This document shows, piece after piece, positions 1 through 6,830 of a stretch of DNA of 64,000 nucleotides. The notes below the pieces were generated by a model, which saw only the letters and a program-made list of their open reading frames with translations, was not told the origin of the DNA and searched no databases. The DNA lies in the NCBI RefSeq assembly GCF_017948675.1, contig NZ_JAGFBU010000001.1, positions 744,001 to 808,000 of the forward strand, written 5' to 3'. The DNA is from Flavobacterium flabelliforme (GTDB lineage: Bacteria; Bacteroidota; Bacteroidia; Flavobacteriales; Flavobacteriaceae). Within the stretch, counting starts at the first letter, position 1, and the number at the start of each line of letters is the position of its first letter. A program made the position numbers and the translations under genes.

Positions 1-709
1 TTTCTTTAGGAAAAACAAAATTTTCTGAATAATAATACACTCCAGCATCACCCACTTCTTGTTTTTCTGGCAGCATCACAAAACTTTTACCGTTCCATCC
101 AAAATAATAGTATAAGGTCGGAATGCCGCATGCCTCGCCGCTAAAACTAATTCTATAAATATTTTCTAGATTGGTCAAACCTAAACTACCAATAGTCTTA
201 TTTTGAAAAAAATAACTACCATCAAGATTTTTTGTGATTGTTTTTTGCCCAATAACAGCATTCTCACTATCCAGGATTTTTACAGAAATGCTAACTGAAT
301 TTTTTTCAAAACCATCTGCATCTTTTACAGTTTCAATTTTATCTATAGCAGTTAGATAAGTATAGTCGGCGCTTTTAGAAAAACCAACAGCCAAAAATCC
401 TTTCCATAAAAAACCTTGAACTAATTTTCCAATATTATTTTCATATTCAATTGCAACCCAAGAAACATTTAATCCTTTAATTTTTAAATCATTTTCAGTC
501 GCTCTCAGTACTTTTATCTTTTTTCCTAATTGCAGGGAATCGAGCAAATTGGATTGTATAGAAGGCATTTCTCTAACATAACAATTTTTAGCGGCAACAA
601 TAGTTTCATTAGCATCATAAATATTCCAATAATAATTATGACTGCTTTTCTCTTGACTAAAAATTATAAAAGGAATTAAAAAAAGTATTGAAATTAGAAT
701 TTTTTTCAT
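1..709 (-). CDS. Secreted SH3-domain protein (C-terminus outside window)
   Basis: Reading left from an ATG at 709 there is an open frame of about 236 codons that runs off the window edge, so the C-terminus is missing. Residues 1-18 form a signal peptide (Lys-Lys start, hydrophobic core, cleavage before Gln). Residues about 36-105 look like a bacterial SH3 domain: a CYVRE strand, a LDSLQLGKKI strand, a WVAIEY strand and a VQGFLWKG strand. Such domains usually bind peptides or cell-wall material in the periplasm. The rest is not recognised. It follows the HIT gene on the same strand with a 77-base gap, so cotranscription with greA and HIT is possible but not shown. Family assignment rests on the strand pattern only. 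Confidence 0.7.
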   Translation of the reverse strand, partial: MKKILISILFLIPFIIFSQEKSSHNYYWNIYDANETIVAAKNCYVREMPSIQSNLLDSLQLGKKIKVLRATENDLKIKGLNVSWVAIEYENNIGKLVQGFLWKGFLAVGFSKSADYTYLTAIDKIETVKDADGFEKNSVSISVKILDSENAVIGQKTITKNLDGSYFFQNKTIGSLGLTNLENIYRISFSGEACGIPTLYYYFGWNGKSFVMLPEKQEVGDAGVYYYSENFVFPKE

Positions 710-786
710 GACGAATGAATATAAAAAATCCACGAGTTTAGAAATAAATTACCAAATTCGTGGAAATAAAAATTATTAATTATATG

Positions 787-1176
787 TTATAGATTGTTTG
801 TAATTGCTTGTGCCAAAGATTCGAATTCTTCTTTAGAAAGAGAAACTTTATTTTGAAAACGCATTTCATCCATTTCGTTCAACGGAATTAAATGTACATG
901 CGCATGAGGCACTTCTAGACCAACAACGGCCATACCAACTCGTTTACAAGGGACTGTTTTTTCTAAGGCTATTGCAATTTTTTTTGAAAACTGCATTAAT
1001 CCTATATACAATTCCTCTTCTATTTCAAAAATCTTATTGATTTCTTGTTTCGGAATACAAAGTGTATGTCCTTTTGCATTGGGATTAACGTCTAGAAAAG
1101 CTAGAAAATTATCGTCCTCAGCTATTTTGTAACAAGGAATTTCTCCGTTTACTATTTTAGTAAAAATACTTGACAT
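787..1176 (-). CDS. HIT family (histidine triad) nucleotide hydrolase
   Basis: This 129-residue protein has the size of a minimal HIT hydrolase. The histidine triad is H91, H93 and H95 in the stretch HAHVHLIPL; the middle histidine is the one that becomes nucleotidylated in this family. The N-terminal IFTKIVNGEIPCYKI and the FLDVNPNAKGHTL stretch are also typical of Hint-like proteins. These cytosolic enzymes cleave purine nucleoside phosphoramidates or dinucleotide polyphosphates; the natural substrate cannot be read from the sequence. The gene starts 29 bases after greA on the same strand, so it is very likely expressed from the greA promoter. Confidence 0.95.
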   Translation of the reverse strand: MSSIFTKIVNGEIPCYKIAEDDNFLAFLDVNPNAKGHTLCIPKQEINKIFEIEEELYIGLMQFSKKIAIALEKTVPCKRVGMAVVGLEVPHAHVHLIPLNEMDEMRFQNKVSLSKEEFESLAQAITNNL

Positions 1177-1205
1177 AGTAGAAATAATTAATTGGTTGTG
1201 ATTGC

Positions 1206-1682
1206 TTAGTCTCTTGTAATTTCAAGTATTTCAAATTTCAAAACGCCATTAGGAACCGTAATTTCAGCGACTTCTCCAACTGATTTACCAAGTAAACCTC
1301 TACCTATAGGTGAAGTTACTGAGATTTTACCTGTTTTTAAGTCAGCTTCACTTTCTGCAACCAATGTGTATTTCATTTCCATGCCATTGGTTTGATTTTT
1401 TATTTTAACATTAGAAAGAACCAAAACTTTAGAAAGATCTAAATTTGTTTCATCTATCAAACGAGCATTAGAATGTACTTCTTCTAATTTGGCAATACGC
1501 ATTTCTAACATTCCCTGTGCTTCTTTAGCCGCATCATATTCTGCATTTTCAGAAAGATCGCCTTTGTCTCTAGCTTCAGCAATATCTGCAGAGGCTTTTG
1601 GACGCATCACACTTTTTAAATAATCTAACTCTTCCCTTAATTTCTTTAACCCATCAGCGGTGTAATACGATACTGTACTCAT
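1206..1682 (-). CDS. greA: Transcription elongation factor GreA
   Basis: The product is 158 residues, the normal GreA length. The N-terminal coiled coil (about 10-75) carries the acidic tip motif DLSENAEYDAAKE, with D42 and E45 in the positions that hold the catalytic Mg ion in the RNA polymerase secondary channel. The C-terminal FKBP-like domain includes SPIGRGLLGKSVGE near residues 124-137. GreA rescues backtracked RNA polymerase by stimulating transcript cleavage. It is followed by a HIT gene 29 bases on. A -7 element and a terminator-like hairpin lie just upstream on the same strand and may limit its expression (see separate entries). Confidence 0.97.
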   Translation of the reverse strand: MSTVSYYTADGLKKLREELDYLKSVMRPKASADIAEARDKGDLSENAEYDAAKEAQGMLEMRIAKLEEVHSNARLIDETNLDLSKVLVLSNVKIKNQTNGMEMKYTLVAESEADLKTGKISVTSPIGRGLLGKSVGEVAEITVPNGVLKFEILEITRD

Positions 1683-1705
1683 AACTTCCTTATTTATATA
1701 AATAG

Positions 1706-1730
1706 AAAAAATCCCATCAGGACGGGATTT
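1706..1730 (-). promoter_or_regulatory. Terminator-like hairpin in the greA 5' leader
   Basis: Read on the minus strand, AAATCCC (1730-1724) and GGGATTT (1715-1709) form a 7-bp stem with an 8-base loop, followed directly by more T residues. That is the layout of an intrinsic terminator, yet it lies 23 bases before the greA start codon and no gene upstream on this strand needs termination (the next gene is divergent). It sits at the expected start of the greA transcript, so it may act as a leader attenuator or a 5' stabilising stem. Confidence 0.55.
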
Positions 1731-1737
1731 CTTTCCA

Positions 1738-1745
1738 CAAAGATA
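1738..1745 (-). promoter_or_regulatory. Probable greA promoter, -7 element
   Basis: The minus strand reads TATCTTTG here, a full match to the Bacteroidota -7 consensus TAnnTTTG. No clear TTTG -33 element is seen at the usual distance. Transcription would begin a few bases downstream, just before the leader hairpin. Confidence 0.5.
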
Positions 1746-1841
1746 CTATTATTTTTATTTGCCTATAATTATATGTTAATCATATATAATTCAAAGTTAA
1801 ATAATTTAAATTTGTTTCGCTAATACTTTGACACTTTTAAA

Positions 1842-2255
1842 ATGAAAAAATACGCCGCTTTTTTTTTTATCATTCCTTTCTTTTTTTCCTGCAGCGATTC
1901 AGGAGTAAAGAACACCAATCCTTACTTACCTAACTATTCAGTTCTTATTGACCTCAACTTAAATTTGCCCCAATATTCTGATCTAAAATTTGTGAGCAAT
2001 GCGGTCTTAATTCCAGAAAAAGGGGTTCGTGGCGTTATTGTTTTTAATACCGGTAGTGGCTACAATGCTTTTGATGCCGCTTGTCCTAACCAAGCTTTAT
2101 CTTCTTGTTCTACTATGACAATAAAAGGCATCAATGCCCTTTGCGCTTGCGACAATCAAGAATACAGTTTGTTTACCGGACAAGGAAAACTGCAATATCC
2201 AATGAAACAATATCGCGTTCAGATAAATGGTGATGTGTTGCGAGTTTTTAATTAA
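1842..2255 (+). CDS. Lipoprotein with a degenerate Rieske-like fold
   Basis: This 137-residue protein begins with a lipoprotein signal ending at C17 (FFFSC), so it is probably anchored in a membrane facing the periplasm or surface. Residues about 75-137 follow the order of a Rieske [2Fe-2S] domain: FDAACPNQ, a short insert, CACDNQEYSLFTGQ, then a QYPMKQYRVQINGDVLRVF tail. In true Rieske proteins the ligands are CxH and CxxH. Here the first site reads C81-P-N83 and the second C101-A-C103-D104, so both histidines are absent. C89 adds a fourth cysteine. It could be a structural relative without a cluster, or it may use cysteines. It is convergent with the receptor remnant, with one base between the stops. 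Confidence 0.6.
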   Translation: MKKYAAFFFIIPFFFSCSDSGVKNTNPYLPNYSVLIDLNLNLPQYSDLKFVSNAVLIPEKGVRGVIVFNTGSGYNAFDAACPNQALSSCSTMTIKGINALCACDNQEYSLFTGQGKLQYPMKQYRVQINGDVLRVFN

Positions 2256-2256
2256 A

Positions 2257-3204
2257 TTACAATTTATAACTTATCGAGAACAAAATTACTCTTGGTAAAA
2301 GATAAGTGTTTCGCTCACTGATTACATAATCTGAAAAAGAATAATCATTTTTTAGTTTATTGTCAAACAAGTTATTGGCGGTTAGTTCAAAACCTAAAGG
2401 ACTATTTTTCTTTTGGTATCGTAAAGAAGCATTAGCAATATCATAAAAATTACTTTGATTTGCGTTATTTGTATTTTTCAGGTTTTCATATTCCAATTTA
2501 AAAATCCAAGATTTAAAAAAATTCACATTTGCATCAGCATTTATTGCATCAGTCTGAAAATTTGACTTTGTCAATCCTGAAAGCTGACTAAATCCTTTAT
2601 TATACCCAATGCTGAAATCTGGCCATTTGCGATAAGCGGTTTTAATAACCAAACCAAAATTTTGAATATTTCTATCATTTGTGGTAATAACACTGTTGAT
2701 GATTTGACTGTAATTAAACCAATTAAAGCGCGTGTTTAGTTTTAGATTAAAACGATAAATCCTTTTACTAAAAGAACCATTTATACCATAAGTAGTTTCA
2801 GGATTATCGCTTAAAATTGGAGTATTAAATTGATCGATTCCATCTAATTGAATCTCATTGCGAATGGTTTTTATTTTTTTATTGAAATTTGCCATTGCAT
2901 TCCAAGTAATACCTCGATACATATTCATTTTTGAATACCTTAAATTAGCCGTGTGGAATTGTTCGTTTTGCAAAAGCCCATTTCCTTTATACACCAAATT
3001 GTAATTTTGCAAAGTATAATTAGAAGCTAACTGACTTACTTCTGGAAAATTATTTTCTAATTTATAATTAAAATTAAGCGTTTCAGATTTATTAAATTCA
3101 TACTCGCTATTCCATTGTGGTTGTAAAAGTGTTTTAGATAAGTGTTGTTCTCTACTAATTTGATTCGTTTGTTTCTTTAACCAAAGTCCATTCGTTAACT
3201 TCAT
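2257..3204 (-). pseudogene. C-terminal fragment of a TonB-dependent outer-membrane receptor
   Basis: The open frame (up to 315 codons) encodes only the last part of an outer-membrane beta-barrel: alternating aromatic strands, a NNLFDNKLKNDYSFSDY segment near the end and a C-terminal strand ending in SISYKL, typical of Bacteroidota receptors. There is no signal peptide, carboxypeptidase-like domain or plug; an intact family member has roughly 800-900 residues. The first dozen residues of the frame are out-of-frame reading of the preceding GLPGLI gene, and barrel-like sequence begins after them. It therefore looks like the surviving 3' end of a receptor gene after a deletion that joined it to the GLPGLI gene. 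It is unlikely to be functional. Confidence 0.7.
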
Positions 3205-3553
3205 TTTTCAGTAAAAAATTTCCAAAACTTTTATATAATTCAGAAAGTGCAAAGTCTTTTGTTTGATAAATTACCCCTTTATAACCTGAGGCAACAATAG
3301 CCAATTGATTGTTATTTTCGCCTACTTCAAGTCCTTTATCTAAAGAAAAAAAAGAATTTTGTTTATCGAATAATAAATTAAAAGTCAAATATTGCGCATT
3401 ATTTACAGCCTCCGAGTATAATTTTTTGAATGTACCATTCTCTTTAAGTCCTTCTAACATTTCAATACTTAGCCCATACTCTACAGTTCCGTTTTTTACT
3501 TGTCCAAGACAAGAAACGAAACAAAACAATAATATGATCTTTATTAACTTCAT
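3155..3553 (-). pseudogene. Truncated GLPGLI-family protein (N-terminal half)
   Basis: The 132-codon frame has a signal peptide (residues 1-17, ending CLGQ) followed by a sequence resembling GLPGLI-family proteins: VKNGTVEYGLS near the mature start, then a W-x-L-x-x-E-T segment (EWTLVKETN) which in the family precedes the I-x-G-Y-x-C-x-K-A core. Here the frame ends four codons after that segment. Full members are about 240-290 residues and carry the GLPGLI motif later, which is missing. The stop lies inside the downstream barrel fragment, in another frame. GLPGLI genes are often found beside TonB receptors, so a single deletion removing the end of this gene and the start of the next explains the layout. 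Confidence 0.65.
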
Positions 3554-3740
3554 TATTTATAAATTTTACGAAAATCATTATTTAATTAATCACACTTAAA
3601 AAGAAGAAATTATATAATCATAAACCTACAAAATAATTCATCATCTAAAAGCATTTATTTTAATAAAATAGTATGTTATTTATAAATTTAGTACTTCTTT
3701 TCACTAATATTGAATGTTAAGAATACCTACAAAATTAAAA

Positions 3741-3770
3741 AAGGCTAGAAGTTCATAAACTCCTAGCCTT
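3741..3770 (-). terminator. Terminator of the TPP-regulated TonB receptor
   Basis: AAGGCTAG and CTAGCCTT arms, with an inner AGTT/AACT pairing, form a strong hairpin 22 bases after the receptor stop. On the minus strand it is followed by a T-rich run. Confidence 0.85.
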
Positions 3771-3792
3771 CTTCAATAAAGTATCTTTTCAA

Positions 3793-6003
3793 TTAAAATT
3801 TCAAAGTCAGTCCTACTAAAAAGTTAATTCCTGCTTGCGGATAATAACCGGCTCCTTCTAAAGTAGCAATCGCTGGCGGGTTAGACTCATCATCATCGTA
3901 AGTATAGAAAAAACCATTTGATATGTATTTGTAATCAAAGATGTTATTTACTAAAGCTGAAAGATAAATCGATTTGAAAATTGATTTTGGAATAATCTCA
4001 TAGGAAACATTCAAATCATTCGTAAAATACGATTTTAGTTTAGATCCTTTTGCATCAATATTTGCCATATATTGTTCCCCAACATACTTTGATAAAAAAG
4101 AAACTTGAAGGTTCTTTATTGGAACATAACTCACTATATTTCCTGCAATAAAATCAGGTGAAAAAGCAATATTGGTATCTCCTAACGAGGTTAAAACACC
4201 ATCTCTCTTAAAGAAGAAATCTTTGTTTTTATTTGTGCTCACCGTTACATTTGGTCTAATAAATAAATTATCCAAAATAGAAATTGTTGCATCAACCTCT
4301 ACACCTAAACGATAACTATCGCCACTATTTTCACGTATTGGCGCACCTACATCGTCTAATGCTCCTGTAACGATCAACTGATCTTTGTAAGCCATATAAT
4401 AAACATTAGCGTTCAACTTTATTTTTGAATCTACATGACGCAATCCCAATTCAAAATCGTTTAATTTCTCTGGGCGTGGACTCCCGTTTTCATAATCGGA
4501 TCTGTTCGGTTCGCGATTGGCTCTGGCATACGAAAAATACAAGGCGTTGTTAGCATTAAGTTCGTAATTTAATCCCGCTTTAGGATTGAAGAAATTAAAA
4601 TTATCATTGACCAAACCTGCTTCGGCACTATTGGCTTTATAATGCACGTTTCGAAGTTGTAAATCTCCGTATAAATTTAGCTTTTCTGTAATTTGGAAAT
4701 TGGCTTTCGCAAAAACATTTCCATCCATTTTTGTCGCGGCATCATCATAATAATGATCATCTAATTCAGATTTTGAGGCATAGCGCGCCCAAATTATTCT
4801 TCCAAAGTGATTTCCTTCGTACTTATTGTAACCGCCTCCTAAAATAACATTCCATTTTTCTTCTTTATAATTGGCCGAAAAAGTAGTTCCATAAAAATCA
4901 TTTACCAACCATTTCTGACGAATCAAATCGGTTTTATTAATGGTAGTTGCATCAATCACAATTGGAGTCAATCCATATTCCACAAACTTTGCATTCGGCT
5001 TATAATTTTCATAAAAACCCTTTCCTTTGGTATAATGAAAAGCCAGATTCGTACTCCATTTTTCGGATGCTTTTTCGTTCCAATGCAATTGATAGTGATC
5101 TTGTTGGTAGTTATCCGTTTCATTGTCATAAAAACGAAGTACTCCAAACTTATCTGTATACTTCCCCGCAGGATTAAACGTTCGGTCATTTTTTAGTTTG
5201 TCCAAATCTTCTAAACCATTCCAAGATTGATACGTTTTTTCATTTCCGCCAAAAGCTAAGGCTTTAATTAAAGTAGTTTTGCCCACATAAGTTCCTTGAA
5301 GAAAATAGGATTTTAAATCCGAAAAAGCCCTGTCAATATAGCCATCTGATTTTAAAGCCGACAAACGCCCAGCGATTTCAAAATGATCATTCATCAAACC
5401 CGTACTAAATTTAACGGTGTGTTTTCTAGTGTTAAAACTTCCAAAAGAATTAGCGATTTCTCCCGTGCTTTCCTTAGCGTATGTATCGGTCAACATATTT
5501 AAGCTTGCACCAAAAGCTCCTGCACCATTGGTTGATGTTCCTACACCACGTTGCAATTGCAAACTTTCTACTGAAGAAGCAAAATCAGGCATATTCACCC
5601 AAAAAGTTCCATGACTTTCGGAATCATTATACGGAATTCCGTTGATGGTTACATTGACACGAGTAGCATCACTTCCACGAACACGGATTCCGGTATAACC
5701 TACTCCATTTCCTGCATCAGTAGTGGTAACCACGGACGGTAAATAATTCATCAAAATAGGAATGTCCTGACCGAGATTACGAGATTTGATGTCTTTTTTA
5801 GTCAGATTACTAAAACTAACGGGAGTTTTTGTAGTAGCACGAACTGCAGAAACTAATACTTCGTCTAATTGATTGACTTTTGTAGAATCTTTTACTTGTG
5901 CAAAAGAAATAGAAGAGGATAATGTAAAGAAAACAGACAGTATAAAAGTGCTGTTTTGTACCTTTTTGCCTTTAAGGCGAGAAAAATTGCAAATAGTTTT
6001 CAT
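3793..6003 (-). CDS. TonB-dependent outer-membrane receptor, probably for thiamine
   Basis: The 736-residue protein has a signal peptide (about 1-35, ending SISFAQ), a plug domain (about 45-165, including LPSVVTTTDAGNGVGYTGIRVRGSD and INGIPYNDSESHG) and a beta-barrel ending in the aromatic strand VGLTLKF. It lacks the carboxypeptidase-like N-terminal domain of glycan receptors, so a small-molecule substrate is likely. The key clue is outside the gene: a TPP riboswitch with its own promoter and terminator stem lies directly upstream. By established rules for THI-element regulons this points to uptake of thiamine or a precursor. A PnuC-family transporter lies 2.9 kb upstream on the same strand. 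The substrate is inferred, not shown. Confidence 0.85.
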   Translation of the reverse strand: MKTICNFSRLKGKKVQNSTFILSVFFTLSSSISFAQVKDSTKVNQLDEVLVSAVRATTKTPVSFSNLTKKDIKSRNLGQDIPILMNYLPSVVTTTDAGNGVGYTGIRVRGSDATRVNVTINGIPYNDSESHGTFWVNMPDFASSVESLQLQRGVGTSTNGAGAFGASLNMLTDTYAKESTGEIANSFGSFNTRKHTVKFSTGLMNDHFEIAGRLSALKSDGYIDRAFSDLKSYFLQGTYVGKTTLIKALAFGGNEKTYQSWNGLEDLDKLKNDRTFNPAGKYTDKFGVLRFYDNETDNYQQDHYQLHWNEKASEKWSTNLAFHYTKGKGFYENYKPNAKFVEYGLTPIVIDATTINKTDLIRQKWLVNDFYGTTFSANYKEEKWNVILGGGYNKYEGNHFGRIIWARYASKSELDDHYYDDAATKMDGNVFAKANFQITEKLNLYGDLQLRNVHYKANSAEAGLVNDNFNFFNPKAGLNYELNANNALYFSYARANREPNRSDYENGSPRPEKLNDFELGLRHVDSKIKLNANVYYMAYKDQLIVTGALDDVGAPIRENSGDSYRLGVEVDATISILDNLFIRPNVTVSTNKNKDFFFKRDGVLTSLGDTNIAFSPDFIAGNIVSYVPIKNLQVSFLSKYVGEQYMANIDAKGSKLKSYFTNDLNVSYEIIPKSIFKSIYLSALVNNIFDYKYISNGFFYTYDDDESNPPAIATLEGAGYYPQAGINFLVGLTLKF

Positions 6004-6066
6004 CCGTAAAAAAAATTACGAATAAAAGGGGGAATTATTCTTTTTTTAAATTATTGATTGTTTTTT

Positions 6067-6103
6067 ATGACAAAAAAATAGTGTGCACACTATAATTTGT
6101 CAT
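6067..6103 (-). terminator. Riboswitch expression platform (intrinsic terminator)
   Basis: On the minus strand the palindrome ATAGTG-TGCA-CACTAT is followed by a run of seven T residues, giving a classic terminator; outer arms ATGACAAA and TTTGTCAT extend it. It starts just after the conserved 3' end of the TPP aptamer and ends 63 bases before the receptor start, so binding of TPP would be expected to favour termination. Confidence 0.85.
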
Positions 6104-6192
6104 TTTTTCCCTTAGCAACATTACTTGCTCAGGTTCGTTGGGTATGATCTCAGCCTGTAATTCTGAATTTTCAGAATCTAAGCACCCCTTTG
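6104..6192 (-). promoter_or_regulatory. TPP riboswitch (THI element)
   Basis: The minus strand contains the conserved TPP aptamer segments in order: AGGGGTGCTT, a variable P3 stem (ATTCTGAA paired with TTCAGAAT), GGCTGAGATCATACCC, GAACCTGA, a small GCAA/TTGC stem and the closing TAAGGGAA. The CTGAGA and ACCTGA boxes bind the pyrimidine and pyrophosphate ends of TPP in known structures. It controls the TonB receptor gene downstream. A 67-codon open frame crossing it is not a gene. Confidence 0.95.
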
Positions 6193-6200
6193 AGACGCAG

Positions 6201-6234
6201 CAAAGGTAAAAAAGTATTAAGATAAAAGTAACAA
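6201..6234 (-). promoter_or_regulatory. Promoter of the riboswitch transcript
   Basis: The minus strand carries TACCTTTG (6208-6201), an exact TAnnTTTG -7 element, with TTG (6234-6232) 23 bases further upstream. Transcription would start just before the aptamer, so the receptor has its own riboswitch transcript separate from arfB. Confidence 0.65.
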
Positions 6235-6403
6235 GTAGCCTAACATTTTTTGTAAAGTAGTCAATCAAAAAAATTACTAACTACAAGTCAACGTTTTACC
6301 TCTTTAAATAAAAAAATATTTTAATAGTAATCAAATCACAGCAATCAAAAAGAAACCACTATTACAATCTCTTATCTAAATAATTGATTTTTCGACAGTA
6401 TTT

Positions 6404-6805
6404 TCAAAAATCTGGTTTCTTTCTTGTTTTCTTAATTTCGGAAATAGACTTTTTATTTTTAATTCTTTTTCTAATAGCTGCTTTTGGAATCTTAGTTGGT
6501 TTTCTTACTTTAGGAACTAGTAAACCGTTTTTTATAAGTGATAAAAAGCGTTTGGTTACAATTTCTTTATTTTTTAGCTGACTTCGGTCTTCATCACAAT
6601 TGAGAATCAAAATTAATTCAGACGTTAATCTGGAATACAAATTAGTCTCAAGTAGTATTTTTTCTTCTTCTGAAAGGGCTTGCGAATTTTTCAAATCAAA
6701 ACTCAAAACTACCTTAGACGAAACCTTGTTTACATTTTGTCCTCCTGCTCCGCTACTTCGAACTGCCTTATAGTGCAACTCTGATAGTATTTTATGAATT
6801 TCCAT
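6404..6805 (-). CDS. arfB: Alternative ribosome-rescue factor ArfB (peptidyl-tRNA hydrolase)
   Basis: The 133-residue protein carries the GGQ motif in SSGAGGQNVNK (residues about 17-27), the catalytic loop that hydrolyses peptidyl-tRNA in release-factor-type proteins. The small size without codon-recognition domains and the basic C-terminal tail (about 105-133, rich in Lys and Arg) match ArfB/YaeJ, which inserts its tail into the empty mRNA channel of stalled ribosomes. It lies 25 bases after the kinase-DUF4301 gene on the same strand and is probably last in that operon. Its stop is about 210 bases before the TPP riboswitch. Confidence 0.93.
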   Translation of the reverse strand: MEIHKILSELHYKAVRSSGAGGQNVNKVSSKVVLSFDLKNSQALSEEEKILLETNLYSRLTSELILILNCDEDRSQLKNKEIVTKRFLSLIKNGLLVPKVRKPTKIPKAAIRKRIKNKKSISEIKKTRKKPDF

Positions 6806-6830
6806 GCTGCTCTATTATTTCTATTATCTC

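Noticed and set aside
3309..3599. 96-codon plus-strand frame over the GLPGLI remnant
   Set aside because: Antisense to a recognisable though broken gene; no signal or family of its own.
6065..6268. 67-codon open frame over the TPP riboswitch
   Set aside because: It lies on the aptamer, promoter and terminator. The signature sequence is RNA, not protein, and no family is recognisable.
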